Assembly (NCBI RefSeq): GCF_000226215.1
Contig: NZ_AGFF01000012.1
Span: 1-64,000, forward strand
From: Dietzia alimentaria 72
GTDB taxonomy: Bacteria > Actinomycetota > Actinomycetes > Mycobacteriales > Mycobacteriaceae
Length of the DNA stretch: 64,000 nt
Direction: 5' to 3'
Shown: one piece after another, positions 1 through 8,777 of the stretch
How the letters are laid out: every line of letters starts with the position of its first letter
How positions within the stretch are numbered: the stretch's first letter is position 1
Program-made: the position numbers and the translations under genes
Notes under the pieces: generated by a model
What the model was told of the DNA's origin: nothing
What the model saw: the letters and a program-made list of their open reading frames with translations, nothing else
Databases searched by the model: none

Positions 1-30
1 GAACACGACACCGACCCCCCACCGTTCTAG
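1..30 (+). CDS. Possible C-terminal end of a gene entering from the left
   Basis: Frame 1 is open from the first base to a TAG at 28-30 and reads EHDTDPPPF. Nothing functional can be inferred from nine residues. It may be the tail of a gene outside the window or chance. Confidence 0.25.
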   Translation, partial: EHDTDPPPF

Positions 31-395
31 CCACAGGGGCAGGGTCAGGGGCGGCGAATAGAGTGACGGTGGTCTAGTCGGAAGAAGAATTTTCCCGTTT
101 CAGTGGGCGCATGTCTGACCGCGTTGGGGGCGCCGGACTACCGACGTGGCGGGTCAGATGGATTAGCCAGGGCCGAGCGGTCGGGATGTGGCGGGCCTCG
201 TCACTTTCCCCGGTGGGAACTGCGGACTCGTTCGGGCCCGGGAGAGCCGGAAGTGCTCGAACGCGCTTCGAAAACCGCCCGGAGTGACTGACCTCACTCC
301 GAGTCGACCACCTGCGTACTCATGGTGGATTCAGGTAACGAAATGGGGAAGGTAGATGCAACTGCGAGGAGCCGTCACTACGGTGGGAGACGATT
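31..395. other. Intergenic region upstream of ectABC
   Basis: No convincing gene is seen here; short open frames lack a good ribosome binding site and family resemblance. The last 100 bases should hold the ectABC promoter, but I cannot point to a clear -35/-10 pair. The ectA ribosome binding site (GGTGGGAG, about 7 nt before the ATG) closes the region. Confidence 0.4.
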
Positions 396-911
396 ATGAA
401 CCCAGGAGAACGAGCAACACCCCGTAACCCTGATTCGTCCGACGCGGTATTTCGTCCGCCCACAGCGGCAGACGGCACACGTATGTGGGAGATCGCTCGC
501 GACAGTGGAGTTCTGGACCTCAACTCGTCATACGCCTACGTGCTGTGGGGAGCGGAGTTCGCGGACAGTTCCGTGGTCGTCGAGGTCGAAGGCCGAGTCG
601 TCGGCTTCGTCACAGGCTTCATACGAGCCTCCGAACCGGACACGATTTTCGTGTGGCAGGTCGGCGTCGACGCCGACCAGCGAGGCAAGGGCCTCGCGGC
701 ACGGCTCCTGCACAGTCTGATGGACCGCACTGGTGCGCAACAGGGCACCGTGAGACTTCGGACGACAATCAGCCCGGACAACGAGGCCTCGCAGCGCACC
801 TTCGGGGCAGTCGCTCGCGACCGCGGCATGACGTTGTCCAGTGAGGATTACCTGAGCGCCGAACTTCTCGGCGAGGAGCACGAACAGGAAGATCTCTACA
901 CGATTTCCTAG
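396..911 (+). CDS. ectA: L-2,4-diaminobutyric acid acetyltransferase (EctA)
   Basis: EctA acetylates L-2,4-diaminobutyrate with acetyl-CoA to N-gamma-acetyl-diaminobutyrate, the second step of ectoine synthesis. The 171-residue product is a single GNAT domain. The N-terminal RPPTAADG-WEIARD block and the acetyl-CoA loop QRGKGL (residues 95-100) are typical of EctA. The ATG at 396 follows a GGTGGGAG ribosome binding site. It is the first gene of ectA-ectB-ectC, all on one strand with short gaps, so one osmotically controlled mRNA is likely. No ectR-type MarR regulator lies in the window. Confidence 0.95.
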   Translation: MNPGERATPRNPDSSDAVFRPPTAADGTRMWEIARDSGVLDLNSSYAYVLWGAEFADSSVVVEVEGRVVGFVTGFIRASEPDTIFVWQVGVDADQRGKGLAARLLHSLMDRTGAQQGTVRLRTTISPDNEASQRTFGAVARDRGMTLSSEDYLSAELLGEEHEQEDLYTIS

Positions 912-977
912 ACCTGGGCGACGGGCCGCCCGGCCCGCCACCGCCGCCCGCACCATCTTTATTGGAGTGATCACGAA

Positions 978-2273
978 ATGACCGAATCCACGTCTGAAGC
1001 CAACCTTGATACCTCGATCTTCACCGACCGTGAGTCCGAGGTCCGTAGCTACTCCCGCAACTGGCCGGTCGTGTTTGACACCGCCAAGGGAGTCACGCTG
1101 AAGACCGTCGATGGTGACGAGTACCTCGACTTCTTCGGTGGTGCCGGTGCCTTGAACTACGGCCACAACGACGAAGACATGAAGAACGCGCTGATCGACT
1201 ACATCACGCGTGACGGAGTCACCCACTCGCTGGACAAGTTCACCGTCGCCAAGCGGGCTTTCCTGGAGACGTTCAGCAGCACGATTCTCGAGCCGCGTGG
1301 CCTCGACTACAAGGTGATGTTCCCCGGGCCGACGGGCACCAATGCCGTCGAGTCGGCGCTGAAGCTGGCGCGCAAGGTCACCGGCCGTGAGGCCATCATC
1401 AACTTCACCAACTCATTCCACGGCATGACCCTGGGATCGCTGTCCGTGACCGGTAACTCGATGAAGCGCGCCGGCGCCGGCATCCCGCTGGTCCACGCCA
1501 CGCCGATGCCCTACGACAATTACTTCGGTGGGGTCACCGAGGACTTCCAGTGGATGGAGCGCGTACTCGTCGACTCCGGCTCGGGCATGAACCGCCCGGC
1601 AGCCGTGATCGTGGAGTGCGTCCAGGGTGAGGGCGGCATCAACGCCGCTCGCGCCGAGTGGCTCCAGGCCCTCGACGCGCTCTGCAAGCGCCACGACATT
1701 CTGCTGATTGTCGACGACGTCCAGATGGGCTGTGGTCGCACCGGCGAGTTCTTCTCCTTCGAGTTCGCGGGGATCAAGCCGGACATCGTGTGCCTCTCCA
1801 AGTCCATCGGAGGCTACGGCCTTCCGCTGGCGGTCACCCTGTTCAACCGCGAGCTGGACGAGTGGACCCCGGGCGAGCACAACGGCACCTTCCGCGGTAA
1901 CAACATGGCGTTTGTCGCCGCCGATGTGGCGCTGCGCAAGTACTGGTCCGACGACAAGCTGCAGAACCGCACCCTGGAGAACGGTCGCGTTCTCCGCGAG
2001 CGCTTCTCTCCGTTGGTCTACAAGTACGAGGACAAGGTCGAGTTGCGTGGCCGCGGCATGGCGTTCGGCATCGCGTTCCTCGAGAAGCCCGAACTAGCCG
2101 GGCAGGTCATGGCCCGCTGCTTCGACAACAAGATGCTCGTCGAGACCGCCGGTCCGAGCGACGAGGTCGTCAAATTTCTCGCGCCGTTGACGCTCACCGA
2201 CGAAGAGCGGGACCGCGGTATCGAGATCTGCTACGAGGCCGTCGACTACGCGCTCGCCCAGCAGTACGCCTGA
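978..2273 (+). CDS. ectB: Diaminobutyrate--2-oxoglutarate transaminase (EctB)
   Basis: EctB makes L-2,4-diaminobutyrate from aspartate semialdehyde using glutamate as amino donor, the committing step of ectoine synthesis. The 431-residue product is a full-length class III PLP aminotransferase. [15 protein letters not shown] provides the PLP-contacting Asp, and SKSIGG carries the Schiff-base lysine Lys275. The start is the ATG at 978, preceded by GGAG. A 66-nt gap separates it from ectA and 58 nt from ectC. Confidence 0.96.
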   Translation: MTESTSEANLDTSIFTDRESEVRSYSRNWPVVFDTAKGVTLKTVDGDEYLDFFGGAGALNYGHNDEDMKNALIDYITRDGVTHSLDKFTVAKRAFLETFSSTILEPRGLDYKVMFPGPTGTNAVESALKLARKVTGREAIINFTNSFHGMTLGSLSVTGNSMKRAGAGIPLVHATPMPYDNYFGGVTEDFQWMERVLVDSGSGMNRPAAVIVECVQGEGGINAARAEWLQALDALCKRHDILLIVDDVQMGCGRTGEFFSFEFAGIKPDIVCLSKSIGGYGLPLAVTLFNRELDEWTPGEHNGTFRGNNMAFVAADVALRKYWSDDKLQNRTLENGRVLRERFSPLVYKYEDKVELRGRGMAFGIAFLEKPELAGQVMARCFDNKMLVETAGPSDEVVKFLAPLTLTDEERDRGIEICYEAVDYALAQQYA

Positions 2274-2331
2274 TATCGCAGCACGCCAGCTCCGGCAACA
2301 CACCTGACCGCGCCCTTCGAGGAGGCACTTC

Positions 2332-2754
2332 ATGATCGTCCGAACCACCGCCGAGATCACCGATACCGACCGCCACGTCAAGGGCAACAACGGTAACTGG
2401 GAGTCCAAGCGAATCGTCCTGGCCAACGACCGTGTGGGTTTCTCGTTTCACGAGACCACCATCGCCGCCGGTACGACCAACGACTTCCATTACGCCAACC
2501 ACATCGAGGCCGTCTGGTTGACCCGCGGTAAGGGCACTCTGCGGGACCTGACCAACGACAAGGAGTACCCGCTCGCGGCCGGGTCGATGTACCTCCTTGA
2601 CGGGCACGAGAAGCACCAGGTGATCGTGGAGGAGGAGATGCAGATGCTGTGCGTCTTCAACCCTCCGGTCGTGGGCGACGAGAACCACGACGAGAACGGT
2701 ATCTACCCGCTCCTGCGCCTACAGGACGACGGGTCGGTCGTTCGCGAGAAGTAA
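2332..2754 (+). CDS. ectC: L-ectoine synthase (EctC)
   Basis: EctC cyclises N-gamma-acetyl-diaminobutyrate to ectoine. The 140-residue cupin has the usual family length. Glu59, Tyr87 and His95 match in spacing the iron-ligand triad known from characterised EctC enzymes (Glu57/Tyr84/His92 type). The ATG at 2332 has a strong GAGGAGG ribosome binding site. It ends the operon: a terminator hairpin follows 11 nt after the stop and no ectD hydroxylase gene is attached, so ectoine rather than 5-hydroxyectoine is the expected product of this locus. Confidence 0.96.
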   Translation: MIVRTTAEITDTDRHVKGNNGNWESKRIVLANDRVGFSFHETTIAAGTTNDFHYANHIEAVWLTRGKGTLRDLTNDKEYPLAAGSMYLLDGHEKHQVIVEEEMQMLCVFNPPVVGDENHDENGIYPLLRLQDDGSVVREK

Positions 2755-2765
2755 GACCCCGCGCC

Positions 2766-2816
2766 CAGGACTCCCCGGCAGCCGGTCACCGTGACCGAGC
2801 CCGCCGGGGAGTCCTG
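2766..2816. terminator. Terminator hairpin after ectC
   Basis: A perfect 14-bp inverted repeat (CAGGACTCCCCGGC and its complement) flanks a 23-nt loop. No long T tract follows. It lies between the convergent ectC and PIG-L deacetylase genes and may serve both. Confidence 0.75.
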
Positions 2817-2860
2817 TGTTCGCGGGATGAGCCGGGCCACCCCCGAGGGCGCTGCAGGAC

Positions 2861-3685
2861 CTAGAACGGCCACTCGCTGCGCATCGGTCGGTCCAGGCCC
2901 GGCTCGATGAGGTATTCGAGGCCGAACGAGAGCTCGTAGACCGCGGGCGGCAGGCTCAGCATGAGTCCGATGTCGCTCGTCTGACTGGCGTGGCACTCCA
3001 TCGCCTGACGCTTGAGGGAGAGGACGTCCTCGGGCAGATCTATGGCCCACGCGATCTCCGACTCCGGCACTCCGACCGGCTGACCGTCGTCGCCGGTGAG
3101 GATCATCTCCCGGATCTCCGCCACGTCCGAGCCTCCGGAGGCCAGCGCGTCGAAGAGTTCAGCAACCTCCGGCCTGTCCATCATCGCCAGCTGGGCGGTC
3201 TGGTTGGTCGTGGACTCCATGAGCCGGGGCCGGCGCGACGCCAGTTCGGCCGCCCGTCGGGTAAGGCGATGCACTGCGATGTGGTCGGGGTGGCCATAAT
3301 TGCCGTGATAGTCGTAGCCCACCACCACATCGGCGTCCTCACGGTCGAGGATCCGCACGAGGCGTCCTGCGGCGTCGTCCACATCGGCCTGATTGAGGGA
3401 CCGCGGGTCGTCGTTCTCGGCCCAGCCGGTCATGCCCGAGTCGCGGAAGCCCAGCCAGTCGAGGCGTTCGACGCCGAGTACGCGGGCAGCCGCGAGGGCT
3501 TCACCTCGTCGGTGTTCGACCAGGTTGCCGTCGTCCCCTAGGTGTTCGGGTCGTTGACCGTGGTCGCCGTCAGTGGCGAAGACCGTCACCACACGATGTC
3601 CGGCGCGGGCGGCGAGCGCCATCATGCCGGCGGTTTGCGAGGACTCGTCATCGGGGTGGGCGTGGACAAAAACGATGGTGGACAC
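2861..3685 (-). CDS. PIG-L/LmbE family N-acetyl-sugar deacetylase
   Basis: This 274-residue protein belongs to the zinc-dependent LmbE/PIG-L family, which includes MshB (mycothiol synthesis) and Mca (mycothiol conjugate amidase). The zinc motif AHPDDE sits at residues 9-14, and GHPDH at 131-135 supplies the other expected ligand. It is slightly shorter than MshB or Mca, and I cannot assign it to either from motifs alone; a mycothiol-related or sugar-conjugate deacetylase is the inference. The start is GTG at 3685, seven bases after a TACCCT hexamer, which suggests leaderless translation. Confidence 0.75.
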   Translation of the reverse strand: MSTIVFVHAHPDDESSQTAGMMALAARAGHRVVTVFATDGDHGQRPEHLGDDGNLVEHRRGEALAAARVLGVERLDWLGFRDSGMTGWAENDDPRSLNQADVDDAAGRLVRILDREDADVVVGYDYHGNYGHPDHIAVHRLTRRAAELASRRPRLMESTTNQTAQLAMMDRPEVAELFDALASGGSDVAEIREMILTGDDGQPVGVPESEIAWAIDLPEDVLSLKRQAMECHASQTSDIGLMLSLPPAVYELSFGLEYLIEPGLDRPMRSEWPF

Positions 3686-3704
3686 GGTGTTCAGGGTATG
3701 CCGC

Positions 3705-4730
3705 TCAGGGGAGATCGAGGGCGCGGACCCAGTCGCCGTGCCCGTGCGCCGTGGCGAGGGGACGACCGTTGACGGCGACGACGAAGATGCCCTTGTGCCG
3801 CCGGAGCGATTCCGGCACCTGCGCGGCCACGTCGGGCAGAAGGGTCACGCCCTCGACCGAAATCCACACCGCGCCAGTGTCGCCGCAGAGGGCAGTCATG
3901 CGTCGGACGAATTCGGCGCGCGCGGGCGGCTCGAGGTACCCGAGTACAGCGGTGTGGAACACCACGGGAGTCGAACCGGCGGGGCAGGCGGCCACGGCGG
4001 CGTCGACGTGCTCAACGAGGTCGCCGGCGATGAACTGCGGTGGATCGGCGGCGGCGATGTCCAGCGCCGCGTCGAGGCGGGGGACGCGTTCGTCCTGCTG
4101 GCCGGGCCAGATGAGGCTGCGCAGCCACGCCCGCGAGTCGGGGTCGGAGGCATCGATCGGGGACAGGTCCACACCACCCCGGTGCGCAACCACCGGAAGC
4201 GAACGGGGCAGGGGGATGCCGTCGCGAAGATCGCAGGCGAGGACCGGGGTAGCGCCCGGTGTGGACGGGTCGGTGGGGTGCAATTCGTGTGACCCGCCGT
4301 CGTCGAACTCGTACCGGTATGCGTAGCGGTCTGGGTATAGGCATAGGCCGGCGGAGGCGCCCACCTCGACCAGTGACAGGGGGCCGGGTAGTAGGGACAG
4401 GAACGGCAGCAGTACAGCGCAGCGCTTGGCCTCGTTGGTCTGCGTGGAGTGGGTGAGCGCGATCTGCTCGATCTCGGACCAGTGGGCGTGGACGTACGTG
4501 CGGAAGGCGGCGTAATCCTCGGTCTCGGGCGCGCCGGCGTGGCGGGCGGCGGCGAAGACCAGCGCAGGCTGCCGCTTGATCCTGGGAAGGGACTCGATCA
4601 ACGCACAGGTGCCGGGATCATCGGCGATGCCCCGGGCCCACGATAGGTAGACCGGGGTGCGACCGCGGACCTCGAAGCGGGCGAAGTCGGCGTAGCGGGT
4701 CGCAACATCATCGACATGCGCGGAGTCCAT
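3705..4730 (-). CDS. DUF2332 family protein
   Basis: A 341-residue protein recognisable as DUF2332, a widespread actinobacterial family of unknown activity. Visible blocks are YADFARFEVRG near the N-terminus, LVEVGASAGLCLYPD in the middle (the usual glycine-rich, methyltransferase-like motif) and VFHTAVLGYL near residue 275. That layout suggests a Rossmann-type SAM-binding fold, which is inference. It lies 19 nt upstream of the PIG-L gene on the same strand, so co-transcription is plausible. The ATG follows a CACTCT hexamer by 6 nt, consistent with a leaderless start. Confidence 0.75.
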   Translation of the reverse strand: MDSAHVDDVATRYADFARFEVRGRTPVYLSWARGIADDPGTCALIESLPRIKRQPALVFAAARHAGAPETEDYAAFRTYVHAHWSEIEQIALTHSTQTNEAKRCAVLLPFLSLLPGPLSLVEVGASAGLCLYPDRYAYRYEFDDGGSHELHPTDPSTPGATPVLACDLRDGIPLPRSLPVVAHRGGVDLSPIDASDPDSRAWLRSLIWPGQQDERVPRLDAALDIAAADPPQFIAGDLVEHVDAAVAACPAGSTPVVFHTAVLGYLEPPARAEFVRRMTALCGDTGAVWISVEGVTLLPDVAAQVPESLRRHKGIFVVAVNGRPLATAHGHGDWVRALDLP

Positions 4731-4868
4731 GCGACAAGAGTGACACAGGGCTGCGGATCGCCCAGCATCATGGCGGAGGGGCTGGTGCCGGACCGCAAAA
4801 GACGGTACCTTGGTGATACATCAACGAAATTGCGTACCGCCACACCACGCCGACCCCTGGAGGCCACC

Positions 4869-5939
4869 ATGGCAGACGACACCGAGTTCATCGCAGCGCA
4901 GAACGCCGCAACCGACGGAGAATTCGTTCGCGACGCCACCTACATCAACGACCGCGTGGTGGCGGGTCTCGAGCCCGGGTCCGCACCGGTAGGCGACAAG
5001 ATCGGCGAAATGCGCTGGCCTGTCGAGGCCGGGCGGTACCGCCTCATGGCCGCCCGCGCCTGCCCGTGGGCCAGCCGCACGATCATCGTGCGCCGCCTCA
5101 TGGGACTTGAGGACGCCATCTCGATGGGCCTCGCGGGACCCACTCACGACATCAATTCCTGGGTGTTTGACCTCGACCCGGACGAGAAGGATCCGGTCAC
5201 CGGCCTGCACCGCCTACAGGAGGCTTACTTCAACCGCATCCCCGATTACCCCCGGGGCATCACCGTTCCCGCGCTCGTGGATGTGCCCACCAAGTCTGTG
5301 GTGACGAACGCGTTCCAGAAGTTGAACTTTGACCTCCTGACCGAATGGTCCGCATTCCACCGTGAGGGCGCCCCCGACCTGTACCCGGAGAAGCACCGCG
5401 ACGAGATCGACGAGCTGGACTCCTGGATCTACCCCACTGTGAACAACGGCGTCTACCGCAGCGGATTCGCTGCCGAGCAGAGCGCGTACGAGAAGGCCTA
5501 CGACGAGCTGTGGGCCTCCCTGGACCGACTCGAGGAGCGGCTGACGACGCGTCGGTTCCTCGTGGGCGACACGATCACCGCCGCGGACATCCGCCTGTTC
5601 ACCACCCTCGTGCGCTTCGACGCGGTCTACCACGGACACTTCAAGGCCAATCGCAGCAAGATCAGCGAGATGCCCGCGCTGTGGGGTTACCTCCGTGACC
5701 TGTTCCAGACCCCCGGCTTCGGTGACACCTGCGATTTCCCGCAGATCAAGGAGCATTACTACAACGTCCACCGGGACGTGAACCCCACCGGCATCGTGCC
5801 CAAGGGGCCCGACCTGACCGGCCTGTTCACTCCGCACCACCGCGAGGAGTTGGGCGGCAGCCCGTTCGGCGACGGAACGGCTCCCGGTCCCATCGCGAAC
5901 CCGGTAGAACGCGTCCCGGAGGGGCATGGCGCGGACTGA
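4869..5939 (+). CDS. Glutathionyl-hydroquinone reductase-like glutathione S-transferase (YqjG/ECM4 family)
   Basis: The 356-residue product has the Xi-class layout: a thioredoxin fold with the catalytic motif ACPWASR (Cys65) and an all-helical C-terminal half from about residue 200. In Proteobacteria and fungi these enzymes reduce glutathionyl-hydroquinones. Mycolic-acid actinobacteria use mycothiol, so the in vivo thiol is an open question. A longer open frame reaches back to 4716, but the ATG at 4869 is preferred: TGGAGG lies just upstream and homology begins there. Confidence 0.85.
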   Translation: MADDTEFIAAQNAATDGEFVRDATYINDRVVAGLEPGSAPVGDKIGEMRWPVEAGRYRLMAARACPWASRTIIVRRLMGLEDAISMGLAGPTHDINSWVFDLDPDEKDPVTGLHRLQEAYFNRIPDYPRGITVPALVDVPTKSVVTNAFQKLNFDLLTEWSAFHREGAPDLYPEKHRDEIDELDSWIYPTVNNGVYRSGFAAEQSAYEKAYDELWASLDRLEERLTTRRFLVGDTITAADIRLFTTLVRFDAVYHGHFKANRSKISEMPALWGYLRDLFQTPGFGDTCDFPQIKEHYYNVHRDVNPTGIVPKGPDLTGLFTPHHREELGGSPFGDGTAPGPIANPVERVPEGHGAD

Positions 5940-5969
5940 AGGTCGGGTTAACGCCTAGACTCATCGCCT

Positions 5970-6536
5970 GTGAACCCAGCCTCCGCCGAACTCGGCCGCT
6001 ACCGTCGTGGCGCCCGGCAGTTCCTCATGTTCGGCATCGTCGGCGGCTCCGGGATGGTCGTCAACATGATCGTCACTGTTTTGATGAACAAGGCCAACGG
6101 CGGCACCCAGAACGCGCAGGACATCCTGTTCCCCATCGGGGGGACGGAATTCAACTTCCGGTTCACCACGCTCGTCTGGGTGGTGGCGTTCTTCGTGGCA
6201 AATTTTTACAATTTCCTGCTCAACCGTCACTGGACGTTCGGCAAGGGGCACAAGGCGCCGGCGTGGCAGGAATTCTGGCCGTTTCTGGTGGTGGGGTCGG
6301 TGGCCGCGGCTGCGGGAATCTTCATCAAGCTCGCGTTCACCAATCCCACCAGCCCGATCTATCTGCCCGAGCCGTGGTGGCACGAGGACGCGGGTATCCA
6401 CTCCCGGGAGTATTGGAGCCAGCTGCTGACGATCGTCATCACGATGCCGATCAACTTCGTCGTCAACAAGCTCTGGACGTTCCGCGCGGTGCGTAACCGT
6501 CACCACGCGCGGTCCACGGCCGACGCGGTGGTCTAG
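5970..6536 (+). CDS. GtrA family membrane protein
   Basis: A 188-residue protein with four predicted membrane segments (roughly residues 17-37, 55-80, 105-125, 150-170), characteristic of the GtrA family. GtrA proteins are linked to flipping polyprenyl-phosphate sugars in cell-surface glycan assembly. Typical motifs FLMFGIVGGSGMVVN and FLLNRHWTF are present; the same NKLWTF-type motif recurs at the C-terminus. The start is GTG at 5970; TAGACT ends 8 nt upstream and no Shine-Dalgarno is seen, so the mRNA is probably leaderless. Confidence 0.88.
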   Translation: MNPASAELGRYRRGARQFLMFGIVGGSGMVVNMIVTVLMNKANGGTQNAQDILFPIGGTEFNFRFTTLVWVVAFFVANFYNFLLNRHWTFGKGHKAPAWQEFWPFLVVGSVAAAAGIFIKLAFTNPTSPIYLPEPWWHEDAGIHSREYWSQLLTIVITMPINFVVNKLWTFRAVRNRHHARSTADAVV

Positions 6537-6544
6537 GCCGGGCC

Positions 6545-7339
6545 GTGGAGAACTCGCCCCTCGTCCTCTGGTTCGACCTGCTGGGCGTGTTCTTTTTCGC
6601 ACTGTCCGGAAACCTGTTGGCGGCGCGCAAGGACATCGACATCACCGGCGGCCTGGTGCTGGGGCTGCTCGCCGGCCTGGGTGGCGGGATCATCCGAGAC
6701 GTCCTGCTGGGGGTCACCCCGCTCGCGCTCGCGCAGCCCGTCTATCTAGTCCCCGTGGTGGCCGCGGCGACGGTGCTGTACCTGCTCGGATCGCACATCC
6801 ACCGTGTGCAGACTCTCATCGTGACGTTCGACGCCGTGGGGCTCGGCCTGTTCTGCACCTTCGGCACGGCGCGGGCGCTGGACCACGGGATGCCGGTGGC
6901 GTCTGCGCTGCTGCTCGGGGTGGTCACGGCTGTCGGTGGCGGGTTACTGCGCGACGTGGTGGCCAACGAGATCCCGGCCGTGTTCAGCGGTTCCAATCTG
7001 TACGTCATCCCGGCGGCCACCGGAGCCGCGTTGACCGCGGTCGCGGTCGAAACGGGGACCTGGGGCCCGGTCGCGGCAGTCGTGCTGTCCTTCCTCGCCT
7101 TCGCGTTCCGCATGGTCGCGTGGTTCAGGCAGTGGCGCGTCCCGGCGCCTGTCCGCAGCTGGACCGTGCGGGACCTCGACGTGCTCCGGCGGCGAGAACG
7201 GTCGGTGTTCGGCCGCCCGCGCGAGGAGGAGAGTTTCGACGACAACTACGACGACGACAACAACGACGAGGACCGCCGTCGCGGGAACGACGGCGATCCC
7301 GATAGTGGTCCAGGCTTCCGGCCGGGCCGACGCCGGTAG
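6545..7339 (+). CDS. TRIC family (UPF0126) membrane cation channel
   Basis: A 264-residue integral membrane protein made of two repeats of three helices plus a seventh, as in prokaryotic TRIC channels. The signature GGGxxRD occurs twice (GLGGGIIRDVLLG and AVGGGLLRDVVANEIP). Unusually, about 60 hydrophilic residues follow the core, ending in an Asp/Asn-rich and then Arg-rich tail. The GTG start lies 8 nt after the gtrA-like gene's stop, so the two are probably co-expressed. Confidence 0.88.
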   Translation: MENSPLVLWFDLLGVFFFALSGNLLAARKDIDITGGLVLGLLAGLGGGIIRDVLLGVTPLALAQPVYLVPVVAAATVLYLLGSHIHRVQTLIVTFDAVGLGLFCTFGTARALDHGMPVASALLLGVVTAVGGGLLRDVVANEIPAVFSGSNLYVIPAATGAALTAVAVETGTWGPVAAVVLSFLAFAFRMVAWFRQWRVPAPVRSWTVRDLDVLRRRERSVFGRPREEESFDDNYDDDNNDEDRRRGNDGDPDSGPGFRPGRRR

Positions 7340-7348
7340 GGTTGCCCG

Positions 7349-8044
7349 GTGCAGTACTACCTCAGCCTGCTAGGTTTCGCGGCGATCGATTCGGTCAACC
7401 TTCTGGCCTTCGCCGTCATCGCCGGACTCTGGCTGACTGCGGCCAGTCGCGGGGGGACATTCGCTCCGCGTGCCGCCAGGTTCACAGGTGGTGCGTTCTG
7501 CGGCATCGTGGTGCTCTCGCTCATCTCGGTGTGGGTGATCGGCAACAACCAGGAGTTCGTCCGCAGCCTGTTCTACAGCCTGTGGGCGATGGTGGTGCTG
7601 GGGGTGGTGGGCTTGGTCGTCACTGTTCTGGGATTGCGCCGTCCGGCGGCCGCCAAGGAGGATGCCGTCGAGGCGCCGCTCGCTGAGACCGCACTCCAGA
7701 GGTTCGGAATCATGGCCACGGGCATCGCGCTCGGCATCATCCAATCCGGGACGTCGGCGCCGTTCGCCGCCGGGATGGTGCTCATCTCGTTCGCCGAGAC
7801 CCCGTGGTGGTCGAAGCTCCTGCAGATCCTGTTCTTCGCGATCGTCGCGATCCTGCCCAGCGCGGTGCTCATCCTCGCGCTATCCCGGGTGCGCTCGGGA
7901 GGGGTCGTCGCAGCCACGCGGCGCATCGACCGCTTCCTTTCGTTCGGCCGGGTAGCCGGACGTATCCTCACTTTGGTTGTGGGCGTGGCGCTGCTCGCGC
8001 TGGCCGTCATGCGGATCGTGCAGCTGTTCGGCGTCTTGTCCTGA
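7349..8044 (+). CDS. Conserved multi-pass membrane protein, function unknown
   Basis: I do not recognise the family with confidence. The 231-residue product has about six hydrophobic segments: near residues 8-30, 48-66, 78-100, 115-150 (with a glycine/alanine-rich FGIMATGIALGIIQSG stretch), 155-175 and 205-228. An acidic/basic linker near residue 102 may be cytosolic. It starts with GTG 9 nt after the TRIC gene and is the last member of the gtrA-TRIC run. Confidence 0.6.
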   Translation: MQYYLSLLGFAAIDSVNLLAFAVIAGLWLTAASRGGTFAPRAARFTGGAFCGIVVLSLISVWVIGNNQEFVRSLFYSLWAMVVLGVVGLVVTVLGLRRPAAAKEDAVEAPLAETALQRFGIMATGIALGIIQSGTSAPFAAGMVLISFAETPWWSKLLQILFFAIVAILPSAVLILALSRVRSGGVVAATRRIDRFLSFGRVAGRILTLVVGVALLALAVMRIVQLFGVLS

Positions 8045-8120
8045 CGGGGTGGTGTCGTAGTCCGCTCCTAGTCTGTGCGCCACCACCGCCAAGGGTGGTC
8101 CGACGAACACAGGAGAAACC

Positions 8121-8777
8121 ATGCAGAACGCGCAGATTGACCAGACCGCCGCTGGCACCGCCGCGGCAGACACCGTCACCGCCGATACCGGCGCCGTGCT
8201 GTGCGAGGACGGATTGCGCCGGCCGCCGTGGGCGGCGCGGGACCCGTTACTACGAGAGTATTACGACACCGAATGGGGTATACCCGTCCGCGACGAGGCG
8301 GGACTGTTCGAGCGACTCGTGCTCGAGGGGTTCCAGTCTGGTCTGAGCTGGGTCACGATTTTGCGTAAACGCCCGGCGTTCCGAGAGGCGTTCGCGGGCT
8401 TCTCTCCTGATGCGGTCGCGGCGTTCGAGGAGCAGGACATCGCCCGGCTGATGGCGGATGAACGGATTGTCCGCAACCGTCGCAAGATCAACGCGGCTAT
8501 TGCCAACGCCCGCGCCGTGATCGCCCTGCGCGAGGACGGTGGGCTAGCGGAGTTGATCTGGTCGTACCGGCCCGAGCACACACCGGCCCCGCGGACGATG
8601 GACGATGTGCCGTCCCGCTCACCGGAGTCGGAGGCGCTGGCCAAGGAACTCAAGCGGCGGGGGTTCAGCTTCGTGGGACCGGTGACGGTGTTCGCGCTCA
8701 TGGAGGCGATCGGGGTGGTGGACACCCACCTGGTGAACTCGCACCGGAGGGGAACGTCGGGGGTCTGGCAGCACTAA
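8121..8777 (+). CDS. tag: DNA-3-methyladenine glycosylase I (Tag) with altered zinc site
   Basis: Tag excises 3-methyladenine from alkylated DNA. The 218-residue product carries the family core: YYDTEWGIPV, LFERLVLEGFQSGLSW with the catalytic-position Glu69, and KRRGFSFVGP. Compared with E. coli Tag as I remember it (Cys4/His17/His175/Cys179), Cys28 and the first His of the C-terminal HLVNSH remain, but His17 is replaced by Tyr48 and the last Cys by Ser, so the zinc snap is probably lost. About 27 extra Ala/Thr-rich residues precede the domain. A CAGGAG ribosome binding site supports the ATG. Confidence 0.9.
   Translation: MQNAQIDQTAAGTAAADTVTADTGAVLCEDGLRRPPWAARDPLLREYYDTEWGIPVRDEAGLFERLVLEGFQSGLSWVTILRKRPAFREAFAGFSPDAVAAFEEQDIARLMADERIVRNRRKINAAIANARAVIALREDGGLAELIWSYRPEHTPAPRTMDDVPSRSPESEALAKELKRRGFSFVGPVTVFALMEAIGVVDTHLVNSHRRGTSGVWQH

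Noticed and set aside
103-291. 62-residue frame before ectA
   Set aside because: Arg/Gly-rich with no Shine-Dalgarno or promoter and no family resemblance.
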